64,000 bases of DNA from Amblyomma americanum (lineage: Eukaryota; Arthropoda; Arachnida; Ixodida; Ixodidae), in contig NC_135498.1 of assembly GCF_052857255.1 (NCBI RefSeq), positions 165,659,255 to 165,723,254 on the forward strand, in the 5' to 3' direction. Positions 31,292-42,518 of the stretch are shown piece by piece. Positions within the stretch are counted from its first letter, which is position 1, and the number at the start of each line of letters is the position of its first letter. Under the pieces are notes generated by a model that did not search any database, was not told the DNA's origin, and saw nothing but the letters and a program-made list of their open reading frames with translations. Both the position numbers and the translations under genes were made by a program.

Positions 31292-31573
31292 ATGCGCCCA
31301 TTTTGCACTCGGCACTGCTACCGACAGGACGGTTCTGCTTCTCGGACTCTGTGTAACCTGGTGAGTACTCTGTTCTGCTTTGCCGTGGAAAGCAACATAC
31401 TTTCTCTTCTCTCCGCAGCTATCCAGAAGATTCAGCACATTGACGACGACCCTCAGGACCAGGCAATTCGCCGGCGCCTGCTGCTGGAGAGACTGGTACG
31501 GGAGTGGCAGTGGTTGATCGAGCCTTCCAGCGGCAGCAGCGAGGACGGTACCGACTCGGAGGATGACGTCTAA
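31292..31573 (+). CDS. Acidic protein family copy 2, unexpanded
   Basis: 93 codons from ATG 31292 (MRPFCTRHCYRQDG) without a stop, ending SSEDGTDSEDDV. The head (LLSAAIQKIQHID, RRRLLLERLVREWQWLIE) matches copy 1, but the internal ATG of copy 1 is GTG here (31385) and the minisatellite is absent. The 58-nt GTGAGT...CAG interval is at 31361-31418. Of 14 differing codons in the shared head, 13 change the amino acid by my count. Whether it is expressed is unknown; no domain recognised. Confidence 0.45.
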   Translation: MRPFCTRHCYRQDGSASRTLCNLVSTLFCFAVESNILSLLSAAIQKIQHIDDDPQDQAIRRRLLLERLVREWQWLIEPSSGSSEDGTDSEDDV

Positions 31574-32199
31574 GAACACGCTACGCCTGCTACCTCCTGC
31601 GGTAGCCTGACACTAGGTACGACCTTCGACGCTTCGCTCGGTTTGTGTATTAGTCCCGGCATGCGCGACGAAACCTTGAAGTGTGCCATTTCTATTCCGC
31701 AGACAAGCTGTGCCATTCGATGCGGTGCATAACAGAGACGCGGTAGCAACTTGGTCTTGTTTATGAGGGCCAAAGCAGCCTATTGTCTATTACGGGACAC
31801 AGCGGTCTCCACCTTGCCGCAGAGAACAGTGTGCCGGCGCTTCAAGACGAGGAGGAAGGCGGCACCTACCTCGACATCTAGTACAAGCTGACACTTGTTC
31901 ACTGTTTTGCCTTTGCAGGTACTGAATGCACGAGCAGATATTAGGAACTGATTTAAAAAATTATTGGCGGCATTCTTACTCCCTCAGAGGCGTCCGTAAG
32001 TAACAATGTACAGACACGAGCCATAGCGATGCCACTTGGCTTGTAGTGTTTCCCGATACGCAAAATTTTCAAACGAAATGCGCAATCCATGTCATCTCCA
32101 AAGGCACCCACCTTCGTCTGAGATTCCTTTCATACTTACAGATGTTCGCAAAACGATTCCAGTATAGCCGCAATAATTAGGCGTCAGTAGACTTTTTTT
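31574..32199. other. Downstream part of duplicated segment, copy 2
   Basis: Matches 21687-22324 with many small changes. No open frame corresponds to that at 21962-22177. Nothing else seen. Confidence 0.5.
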
Positions 32200-32278
32200 G
32201 TAGGAGGGTTTATTATCTCAAAACAAATCAGGCTATGAAAAACGCCGTAGTGAATGGATCCGGAAACTTCGACCACCT
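32200..32278 (-). mobile_element. Ruka-like SINE, 3' part, split by LINE
   Basis: Body ends at GACCACCT where an I-type LINE begins; the remainder resumes at about 35522 with CACCTGGGATTCTT. Same SINE as 22325-22543. Confidence 0.75.
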
Positions 32279-35200
32279 AAAGTATAACCTGGTCATCGAT
32301 CAGAAAAACTAAAATTTAACCATATGTATCGTAATGGCTGCAGAATTAGCTATTCCGCAGTCTTCTGAAGTAGTGCGACAAAACCACAAACTGTGGTGGA
32401 CAATATAGTAGAAGGAAGCAAAAAACAACAAAATAGAGTTTGGGGTATATTTTTCAAGTGTCCGGCACATTCAAATCTCGTAAATTTTAGAAAACCAAGA
32501 GCTAAACCTTGATACATTTGTCGCATTGCCGAGAAAGTTTCATGGGAGAGTTATGTTTCATCTATAAACGGTCAAATCACATCTAAAAAAATGTGGGAGC
32601 AGCTTCGGAAATAACTTCTCACCGTTCAGAATTCCTCTTCTACAAAACCTTGCACAGAAAGAAGTATTGGGAAACAAGAAGACATTTTGGGTGAACACTT
32701 CGCCGCAGTTTCAAGTTCATCGCAATATACGCAGTCCTTTATAAAGCACAAAAACGTAACCGAAAAACACTCACGTTAAGTGTAGGTGGAAAAGAACAAT
32801 ACAACAATTTAATTACTTTCTAAAAAATAAACAGAGCGCTGTCTGCCGGAAAAAACTTCTCCAGGAGCCGACCAAATACACTATGAAATACTTGCCCATC
32901 TGTCTGAGCCTACCGTAGAAGCATTTTTCTGATTCTTTAACACAGTTTAAATATCACGGAAACACCTGAAGGCTGGAAAAAAGCTGTTATTGTACCGTTT
33001 CTTAAACCTAAAAAAAACTCCAACATCTCCTAGCATTTATAGACCCATAGCCATTGCCAGCTGCCTCGCCAAATCCTTTGAAAGTGTCTTGATTATAAGA
33101 TTAACTTTTGTCCTTCAATCCTGAGAACTTCTAGATATCCATCAATGCAGTTTTAAAAAAGGATGCTCCACAAGAGATCACCTATTCTGTCAAGAAAATA
33201 CTGTCAGAGAAGTTTTTATCCCCCAAAAAATGCTGTCTAGCAGTCTTTTTAGATTTAGAAAAACCACATGGTACAACATGGAGGTTCGGGATTCTTCAGG
33301 ATTTAGCTCAGCACGGCAGCCGTGGCAGTGTGCTGAACTCCCTTAAAACTTTTTGTCTAACCTTTCATTTATTGTCGCCTAGGCTCAACCTTTCTAGGAA
33401 ATTTATTCAAGAAAATGGAGTACCTAAAGGGTGTATTTTCAGCACAAATCTATTTATTGTAAAAATGAATTCTCTTAATAAAATAATACCAAGGTCTGTT
33501 ATGTGTTCACTTTATGTAGATTTCCTCCAGATAGCTTTAACATCCTCCAACATATCGACATGTGAAAGGCAAACACTATTAACAAATTCGCATCACGGGC
33601 AGATAGAAATGGCATCCGGTTTTCTGCACAGAAAACAGTAGCCAATATTTTCTCATTCAAACGAGGATTACAGGCAGATCCGATCCTGCGTCTGAACGAA
33701 ACCGAGTTGCTCGTAAAAAATGAACACAAATTTTTAGGTATAACATCTGACGAAAAACTCACTTTGTGCCTCATAATAATGCATTAATCAGAGACAGGCA
33801 TTAATATGAACCAACTCAAAGCCCTTTCACATAAACATTGGGGCATAAAGACAGGGCAAGTATTCTAAATATTTACCACTCTGTGGTACAATCCTGGATA
33901 CATCTTTCAGCAAGGCCATCGTACTTGAAACCACACGACCTAGTGCACAATTTAGGTTTACGCCTTTCAACTGGTGCTTACAGGACGTCACCTATAAATA
34001 GTCAGTATGTTGAAACCAACGAGCCGTCACTTACTTACAGAAGAGCCATGCTCGTACATTCTAAAAATCCGTTCATTGCACAAACATATTTGTTACCTAA
34101 TCGCTACAGAGTGCCCATCTATAGTACTCTTTAACAATAAAGCGCAAGCTACCCGTCCACTGCTCTTGCGATTTGAAGACATGTGCCAGAACCTCGGAGC
34201 ACTAGACATATTGCCAAGCATTGCTCGAAGGCGAGGTCCGTTTCCGAATGGTACAAGTTTCGGATATCTGTGATCTCAATCTAACGCAATTCCGTAAAAA
34301 ACAAAATCCGCAAAACATATGATACAAGAATTCCTCACACTTGAAGAAAAGAACAGTAATTGTGCAGCTTTTTGTAGTGACGGTTCAAAAGAGACGCCTA
34401 AGATGGAAGCGCAGTTGTAACAGGAAAACTGGATTAAAATAGTAAGACTTCCACATTGCGCCTCCATCTTCACTGCGGAATGTGACACTACCTTGGTAGC
34501 CTTAGAAAAGTAGTAAATGAGAACCTCGATAACACCTTTATTTACAGACTCGCTAAGTGTGTTCACAGCCCTTCATTCCAGAAATGCAATAACTCCGCGG
34601 CTTGCCAACCGCATACAGCACATCACAACAGCCATAGCTGAAGGAGAAATTATAAGATTGTACTGGGTACCAAGTCATCTCCGCATAAAAGGCAATCAAA
34701 GAGCAGATGTGCGCGCTGCTCAAGCTTGTGGCAAGGAAATAAAAAATGGAAATGTACCCTATAAAGATTCCATGAAATTACTACAATGTAAGGCAAAGGA
34801 AATGTGGCAGTCCACTTGGAACAGCGAAGTAAATAACAAGCTACACTTAATAATGCCAATTGTATGTGACTGGAATTGATGTGTGCACAACAAAAGTTTC
34901 AAGGAAGTCATTATCTGCAGTCTCCGTGTAGGCCACACACATTACACACAACTTTCTGCTAACAAAAGAAGACGAAACAGTTTGAGCATGTGGACATGAA
35001 CTTTCAGTCACATTTTAATTTCATGTTCGAAACAGGAAAAGCTACGAAAAAAGAGCTTCTCTCCGTTTTATAACAAATGTATTCCTTTTCATCTATCACT
35101 GTCCTAAGGCAAAAATGCAATTGTGGACCTGTCCTGCGTTTTTATATTTTTAACCGAAGCTTTTGTTCTTAAAGATATGTAAAACATGACCCAGTACTTT

Positions 35201-35524
35201 GCGTGATGCACCTCAGCCACTTTCTTATTACTGAGAAAAGGGCTTAGGTTTTTTTTTTATTTTCATTTGTTGGTGTCCTCCAGTCTTTGCCCACGCAACG
35301 ACGGCTGATGAGGGTACCCACCCACCTTAAAACCTTTAATATTGGCCATTTGTTATTCTTGTTTTTCTCTCAATACTGGGCAGAATTAAGGTATAATCTT
35401 TTAGGCTTTCTACAACGCAATATCTTTTATGCCTTTGCAAAATTTACAGAAAACAATTTCTTATAACTTGATCTTGGCGCATGATAGCCTGAGTTGCTTA
35501 GACGACACATAACTCAACAAAACA
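32279..35524 (+). mobile_element. I-type LINE fragment with RNase H, decayed
   Basis: Inserted in the SINE; CACCT occurs at both junctions as a possible short target duplication. The 5' edge lies in the endonuclease-RT linker (VWGIFFKCPAHSNLVNFRK at about 32440). RT traces: EGWKKAVIVPFLKPKK at 32970, IVKMNSLN, then a degenerate catalytic box at 33510-33530 followed by FLQIALTSSNIS. RNase H from about 34350: CSDGSKE, FTDSLSVFTALHSR, WVPSHLRIKGNQRAD. The 3' terminus is at about 35478-35520. Many stops and frameshifts; older than the LINE at 24880. Confidence 0.8.
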
Positions 35525-35670
35525 CCTGGGATTCTTTATGTGCGCTGACTGCGCAGTACAAGGGCCTGCAGCATTTTGTCTGCATCGAAATCCTACCGCG
35601 GCAACCGGGATCGAAGTCGGATCTTTCGGTTCAGCAGCCAAGCGCCTTTACCACTGCGCCACCATGGCGG
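35525..35670 (-). mobile_element. Ruka-like SINE, head part, split by LINE
   Basis: The head ends at 35670 (minus strand GCCGCCATGGTGGCGCAGTG); B-box region GATCCCGGTTGCC is degenerate. Partner of 32200-32278. Confidence 0.78.
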
Positions 35671-36361
35671 CCATATTGTTTGGGATTGTTGTTCAAATAG
35701 ACTTGAAGGTTATTACTATATGGTTTGTGGTACTATGAATTGTGGCATAAAACAGTACAGCAAGATTCCAGTTAACACCGGTGGGAATGTGCTGCATGCA
35801 GGTAGGAACGCTTGCAAAAACGTGAGTACGAAAGGAATCGTTCACTGCCCTTGCAGATGTTAGCTGTTGTCACTCGATAGGCATGCCGAATATTCCACCA
35901 TAGCTTGATTAGTTTCGCAGTCTTGGGTGAGAATGGGCTCCGAAGAAATATGCCACCTTGGAGAGATATACCGGCATGCCATAAAGGCTGCGCTGCGTTA
36001 ATACAACTTTCAGCTCCTCATCTCTGAGGTGTATGTTCAGGTGTGGCCCAGATCAATATGATGTTCTGATAGCCTTTTGCGAAGCCGTACCTTACAATTT
36101 CGCATTGCTATACTGAGTGCTTCACTCTGTACATGAGGAACCGGTTAGCTGGACGAGGTTTGTTCAGAGATATCTATCTCATCGACTGACTGCATCTACA
36201 GATACGAGCATTCAAATATAGACTATATCTGGCATTGTGTAGAATTTGGAGGTCGTCAGAAGGGTGTGGTGTAGCGACCACAGAGTGGTAAGTTTCGAAT
36301 TAGCCTACATTTAAAGAGCGAAGAGAAGAAACTATAGAAGCGGAAGCCCATAAACGGCTTA
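35671..36361. other. Tail of duplicated segment copy 2, then unassigned
   Basis: 35865-36095 matches 22570-22800. 36096-36361 shows nothing recognisable. Confidence 0.45.
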
Positions 36362-37490
36362 TTTTATTTATTTAGCAATACTGTAAGCCTTTGACAGGCC
36401 TATACAGGCAGTGGGTTACAAAGGTATTCACAATGTACAACACTATGTAAAGTATATTAACACTAGAACTTGTTATCTGAAACAGAACATCATTCCAACC
36501 AATATCAAACGGTATAAAGGCGCAAAAAAAAATAAAATAAAAAAAGCTTCCGCGTTATGGCACTGAGTGAAACAAAGATTCTACCTTATTCACAAAGCTA
36601 GACACAGAATCGTCAACAACATCCCCCGGCAAAGAATTCCAAATCTCTACGGACGACGGAAAAAAAGAAAACTTAAAAGTGTTGCACCGTGTAACGTATG
36701 GCCGGATGTGCTTATCATGATTTTTTCGTTTAGTGTGACGGTGTGGTGGCTGCAGATACTGATCTTTATTGATACGGAGCGACCCATGGTAAAGCATGAA
36801 AAGAAGCTTCATGGCGGCAACGCGACGCCTGCTCGCAAGTGTGGGAATGCCTGCTTGTGTTCTAAGAGCACTGACACTTTCAAACCGGGAGTATTTCGTG
36901 TAGATAAATCGTAGTGCTTTATTTTGCACCCTTTCCAAGCAATCTATCAGGTAGTGTTGAGGGGGGTTCCAGACTATACTACCATACTCCAGAATTGATC
37001 GGACTAGAGTTTTGTAGGCTTTAAGTTTTACTTCAGGAGGAGCCTTGCCTAATTTTCTTCGTAAAAATCCTAGTGATTTTAAACGCTTTTGCACAGGTGT
37101 TGTTAATATGTACATCTCATTTCATTGTGTGTGTAAGTGTAACCCCTAAATACTTAACAGTGTCTGTTTGGCTGAGAATGGACCCCCCTAATGTGTAGCT
37201 AAACCTTAAAAACGATTTTTTATGACTTACACTTAAATACTTAGTTTTTTCTACGTTTATTTTCATGCCCCACGTTTTGCACAAGAGAGCAATGTTATTT
37301 AATGACAGATTGAGTTTCCATTGATCCTCGACTCCCTGCACGACTGTGTATATCACACAGTCGTCAGCACAAAGTCTGATTTTCACTCCTTTGACAATAC
37401 AAGAGCTAACATCATTAATATATATAAGGAATAATAAAGGTCCCAGGACGGATCCCTGCGGTACAACTGAAATTACTTCGAGGTTCTTAC
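36362..37490 (-). pseudogene. CR1-like LINE, 5'-truncated (RT C-terminal half)
   Basis: The minus-strand 3' tail AAATAAATAAAATAA is at about 36362. The frame at 37117-37386 begins near the catalytic box (KIRLCADDCVIY, with ADD) and continues KINVEKTKYLSVSHKKS and VKYLGVTL. After a break it continues at 36555-37115 with the thumb/C-terminus (LGFLRRKLGKA, LVRSILEYGSIVWNP, EIWNSLPGDVVD). The 37387-37490 stretch supplies PQGSVLGPLLFLIYIND. Truncated upstream where RTE sequence begins. One stop or frameshift only. Confidence 0.85.
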
Positions 37491-38454
37491 TTCGAGAAGG
37501 GGGAAAGTAGCGGAATTCAGGAATATCCCACAGGACAGATATTGGGCTTTAACTAAGCAACACGGTCTTAATGTTCATAGAGGGTACGATGATCTCACTG
37601 CTATTATTACAGAGTGCACCCTAGAAGTACGTGGTAGGAGATTTCGACAGGATACCTGAAAGATATCCCAGGAGACAAAAGATCTGATTTAGAAACGCCA
37701 AAACATGACGGTGTCTAGCCTTGAAGACAAATTAGAAGCAGCAGTGCTATCGAACTTAATAAGCAAATGCAAAGTAGTCGACATACAGAAGTTTAACATG
37801 GAGAGAATTTAGCAAGCTATAAAGAGCGGAGGTTTACTAAAAGCGCCGAAGAGGAAACTAGGCGTGGGTAAAAAGCAGAGGTATGTGTTGAGACAAGGAG
37901 GGCAATGTCATTAGCATTATGAAGATAGTTAAAGTAGCCGAAGAATTATACACAAATCTATGCAGTGCACAATGTAATCAGAACGTCTAAGATACAGACG
38001 GTAGCTCACAGCAATCCGTGATTCCGCCGGTAACGAAGCAGGAAATAAAGAAAGCCTTAGGAGCAATGAAAAGGGGAAAAGCAGCTGGTGAGAATCAGGT
38101 AACAGATATGTTCAAAGACGGAGGGGAGATTCTGCTACAAAAACTAGCCGCCCTGTATACGCAATGCCTTATGACCTCGACCGCACAAGAAACTTGGAAG
38201 AACGCAAATATAATCTTAATTCAGAAGAAAGGAGATGCCAAGGACATGAAAAATTACAGACCGATCACCTTACTGGCCGTTGCCTATTAGGTATTTACTA
38301 AGTTAATCGCTAATAGTCAGGGAAACCTTAGAATTTAATCACCCAAATGATCAGGCACGCTATCGTTAAAAATATATTCCACAATAGATCATATTCACGC
38401 TATCAATCACATGATAGTGAAATGCGCAGAATATAACTAACCCTTGTAGTTCAA

Positions 38455-38665
38455 AAGCTTGGCTTTTTGGGCTTGTTGGAGCATGGTCCAGCAAGAGACT
38501 ATAGCGCAGAGTAGACAGGACACAGATGAAACGAACAATATGAGCGCTAACTTTCAATAAATTATATTTCACACATGAAACATATATACACATCAAAGAC
38601 ATGTCATCACTTGTGCTAACAGTACCGTTGCCTCAGAAACAAGAGTTCTTTATCACATAAAAAGA
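38455..38665 (+). repeat. Penelope pseudo-LTR, direct copy, left
   Basis: Shares GGCTTTTTGGGCTTGTTGG, AGACTATAGCGCAGAGTAGA, GTCATCACTTGTGCTAACAG and AGTTCTTTATCACAT blocks with 40980-41190 in the same orientation. Confidence 0.9.
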
Positions 38666-38767
38666 TAGAGGGAGTGCTTACACATGTCTCACCCGAAGCA
38701 TTTAACCTTTCAGCTTAAACTATTAGTCGCGTGGTCATGTCGCTGCATTTTGCTAGCACAGCAGTTT

Positions 38768-41103
38768 TTAAAAAATTGGTTTGCATGTTTTAGATTCACA
38801 TGAACGAATGTGGTTAACAAGTGATTTCTCTTTCCCATTCTTGACGTCGCGTGCGTGTTCCATCAATCGCTGATTGAGGCACCTCCCCGTCTGGCCGATG
38901 TAATGGCCCCCACACGATAACGGTATTTTGTATACGACACCTTCAAGGCATGTCACATACGGCTTCTGATGACGAGTCGTGCATCCACGTGTTCCGTTGT
39001 TGGTTTTTCTAATCTTGCACAATCAGGCAAGTTTCTTTGCTGCCGAAAATACGGCAGTTGCGTTTGCGCGCTGTTAAATTCTTTTCAGATTGTGAGAAAT
39101 CTGATGCAAATATGGCAATACAATAAAGCGCTTCCTTTCACCTAGCATGGGGGCCGTTTGGATTTGATCTTCATTCAGTTTTCTGAGAAGCTTCTCGGCA
39201 ATAGACACCTAGACATCATCGGGGTACCCAGCATCAGTCAGCCTTTTGGTCTGCTGCTTAAAACTATCATACATCCTGTGCGTACTTGATTTTCTCAGGG
39301 AGTTCTCAAAACACGTGTTGGCGATGGTGCTTTTTACTAGCTTGGATTGTGAACAATGATAGGGTAAAATATGCTTGTTACTACGAGGCTGGTAGGCCCA
39401 GCAAATATGACTAGGATGAAAGATGAAGTTGAGGTCTAGAAACCAGATAGTCATTTACTGGAAATTCAGTGGTTAAAACAAGGGGTTCAAAACAACCTTT
39501 ATGATGGATAAAATGCCTGCGGCCTTTGATTTTAGTGAGCAAGAGTCACTGTTAACAAGGATTAGGAAATCATCTACAAATATAAAGATTTTCACAACGT
39601 CCTTACCATTAAGGCGAATAATAGCAGTGTTCCCAAGTTGGGATAGAAACAAGTTACTTAAAACCGGGGCCAAGCATCATCCGATACATATTCTATCGTT
39701 TTGAAGGTATGGTTTTCCTTTCCAGTATATAAAGGTTGATTTCAAGTAAAATGGTAAAAGCTCCAGGAAGTCGGCCACTGACATACTCGCCGTGTTTTGG
39801 AAGGCAACACATCCGAAATTTTCAATATAATCCTCAACACAGCAAAGCACCTTGTCATTTGGCAACGAATAATATAGATCCTTAATATCCACTGAAAACG
39901 CGTTAATACTTCCACCAGGCCAGTTTCGTACAAACTCTATGATTTCACCAGAATTCTTAACAGCAAAAGGATTGTCATTCCGTAAAAGGTTCAACTTTTC
40001 TTGCAAATACATGGCGACAGTTTTCAGCCATGTGGCATTTTCAGAAATGATAACCCTGACTGGTTGTTCCGGGTTATGCGTTTTAACGCTGAAAAACACG
40101 TCTAGAAAATCTTTCTTTGACTCAAATATTAATTTTGCAAGCTTGGTAAGGTTGGACCGATTACATAGCTTCTTTGCTTCGGCCTTTACTTGCGATATCG
40201 CTATATCGTCACGTGAGTCAAACACGCAAGACACAGCTTTGTCTGCCTTCGAAGAGTAAAGTTCTAAGGATGAAATAGCAAATACACCTTCTTCGTCTTC
40301 TGGAAGTACGGACAGTCCATTTTCCCTTATGTAGGTCTCGACGCGCTTGAGAGGTATATTGGAACAACCTGCCTTGGAGCGGTGCACGACGTCGACTCCA
40401 TCGGATATATATCGGTGGGATTCCAGTTGCGTTGCATGCTGCAAAACTTGTCGTACCATCTAAAGTAGTAGTGGTGCTGACGGCTTCAGCTCTACGGCGG
40501 ACTTAGGTCCCAAAGATAGCACTTTGGACACATACTCCGTTAGGTCCAAAGCCTCCAACTTGTGGATGGCGTTACGGGTATCCTTCGGCTTCCTAGAAAC
40601 TTCAGTCAGCAGTTTTGACAAATGCTGCGTCTATATGAATTCGGTTGTTTGGGCTTCAGTCGTTGGCACTCTCGAAGAGTTCGCCAGGTGGCTTGGCCTT
40701 CACTGCTGGAGAGAATCTGAGCCTCGAGGCTCTGCCTGTAGATTCGAGCTTGCCTGTAACACTCGTACTTCGCGAGCTTGCAAGCCCTAGTGCCGAGTCC
40801 AGCTGATGGGACAAATCCTCCAAAAAACCACCTCACATCCTCAGGAAGCACCTTGTTACGAATGCAAAAAGTCAACGAACGCGCACGACATATGGCATGC
40901 GCTATAGCTGCGACTGTAGCACAAGGATTGTGGCCTACGTTGATGAAAGGGCCCGTTGTACTAGAAATGTAGTTCAAAAGAGCGGCTTTTTGGGCTTGTT
41001 GGTGCATATTCAAGCAAGAGACTATAGCGCAGAGTAGACAGGACACAGAAGAACCGAACAACACGAACGCTAATTTCCAAAAAATTTTATTTCCCACATG
41101 CAA
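38768..41103 (-). pseudogene. Penelope RT and GIY-YIG endonuclease
   Basis: Pieces on the minus strand: an N-terminal region (40606-41103; CRARSLTFCIRNKVLPEDV); RT N-terminal and palm (39677-40459; VFFSVKTHNPEQPVR, FSVDIKDLYYSLP with the first aspartate). A TGA interrupts the next block at about 39676 just before LAPVLSNLFLS; catalytic FVDDFLIL follows (about 39570). The RT tail (39209-39454) is FHPSHICWAYQPRS and KLVKSTIANTCF. The GIY-YIG domain (38768-39022) is [28 protein letters not shown]. Penelope elements use such an endonuclease for target nicking. Four or so lesions; recently dead. Confidence 0.88.
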
Positions 41104-41190
41104 CTTATATATACATCAAGGACACGTCATCACTTGTGCTAACAGTACCGTTGCCTCAGTAACAAGAGTTCTTTATCACATAAAATAAAC
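40980..41190 (+). repeat. Penelope pseudo-LTR, direct copy, right
   Basis: Direct repeat of 38455-38665 with about one difference in ten. Lies upstream of the RT start, where a Penelope promoter is expected. Confidence 0.9.
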
Positions 41191-41319
41191 GAAGCTGAAA
41201 GGATAAATGCCTCGGGCGAGACATGTGTAAGCACTTCCTCTATCTTTTTATTTGATAAAGAACTCTTGTTTCTTATGTGACTTATGTATCTTATGCGACT
41301 TATGTATGGTGCAGGTGGC

Positions 41320-41476
41320 GTAATGAGCATACTGAACGGTACTGTTAGCGCAAGTGATGACGTGTCTTTGATGTATATATATGTTGCATGTGTGAAAAAA
41401 AAATTGCTTGAAGTTAGCGCTCGTGTTGCTCGTTTCTTCTGTGTCCTGGCTACTCTGCGCTATAGGCTCTTCCTTT
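41320..41476 (-). repeat. Penelope pseudo-LTR, inverted copy
   Basis: Reverse complement of the outer part of the direct copies (GTACTGTTAGCGCAAGTGATGACG, TACTCTGCGCTATAGG), forming a large foldback with 40990-41150. Confidence 0.88.
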
Positions 41477-42518
41477 ACCCTTGTATATAGCCTTCATTGA
41501 TTATGAGAAAGCATTCGACTCAGTGGAAACCTCAGCATTCATACAGGTATTGCGTAATGAGGATGAAGATGAGCCTTATGTCAAAATACTGGAAGATATT
41601 TATAGAAACTGTACAGCTACCATAGTCCTCCATAAAATCAGCAATAAAATTCCAATAAGGAAGGGCGTCTTGCAAGGAGACACGATCCAGGCAATGCTAT
41701 TCACCACACGTTTACAGCAGGTATTCGGAGGACATGATTTGGAATAAGAGTTAATGGAGAATAACTAAATAATCTGCGATTCGCTGGTGACGTTGCCTTG
41801 CTGAGTCACTCAGGAGATGAACTGCAAATCATGATCAATGAGTTAGTCAGGCAGAGCAGAGTGGTAAGTATAAAAAATTATTGCAGGAAACCAAGGCGAT
41901 GTTCAACAGTCTAGCAAGAGAACAGCAGTTTAGAATTGGCAGCGAGGTGCTGAAATTGTAAAGGAGTAGGTCTACTTAAAGCAGGTAGTGACAGCTTATC
42001 CGGATCATGAGATGGAAATAACTAGAAGGGTAATAATGAGGTGGAGCGCATATGGCAGCTTCTCTCAGATCATGAGTAGCAGTTTACCAATATCCCCCAA
42101 GAGAAATGTCAACAACAGCTGTCTCTTACCGATACTCATCTACGGGGCAGGAACGTGGAAGCAAAAGAAAAGTGTGCAGCTCAAGTTAAACACAACGCAG
42201 CGAGCTATGGTCTGAAAAATGATGGATGGAGCTCTGAAACGGGTAGAGTGGGTCCGAGACGAACGCAAGTAAATGACATTTTAGTCGACATCAAGACAAC
42301 CAAATGGGCTAGGGCAGGGCGTATAAAGGAATGGGAAGATAATCGCTGATCCTTAAGGGTAACGGAGTGGATTCCGAGAGAAGGGAAACGCAGGGGGGGG
42401 GGGGCAAGAAAGTTGAGTGGGCGGTGGAGTTTGCGGGCATACGGTGGGCGCAGCTGGCAAAGCATAGGGTTAATTGGGGAGACATGAGAGAGGCTTTTGT
42501 TAATGATGCTGACTGATG

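Larger units (their letters stand above)
38449..41476 (-). mobile_element. Penelope-like element with pseudo-LTRs
   Basis: About 3 kb, inserted in the RTE LINE with ACCCTTGTA duplicated on each side (38440-38448 and 41477-41485). Encodes RT plus GIY-YIG endonuclease on the minus strand. Direct repeats of about 200 bp lie at each end, with a further inverted copy at the right edge, the pLTR arrangement of Penelope elements. Confidence 0.9.
37491..42518 (+). pseudogene. RTE-type LINE, split by a Penelope-like element
   Basis: First part (to 38448): RT N-terminal block IPPVTKQEIKKALGAMKRGKAAGENQV, WKNANIILIQKKGD and NYRPITLL. Second part (from 41477): IAFIDYEKAFDSVE with the catalytic aspartate, IPIRKGVLQGDTIQ, then decayed palm/thumb pieces to PILIYGAGTWKQ (42110-42160). 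It ends with GGCGCAGCTGGCAAAG...TTAATGATGCTGACTGA at about 42518. No endonuclease remains, so it is 5'-truncated. Joining across the insertion restores the PLY/IAFIDYEK continuity expected for RTE, apart from older stops. Confidence 0.87.

Noticed and set aside
36555..36914. 115-codon plus-strand frame
   Set aside because: Antisense shadow of the CR1 RT tail on the minus strand.
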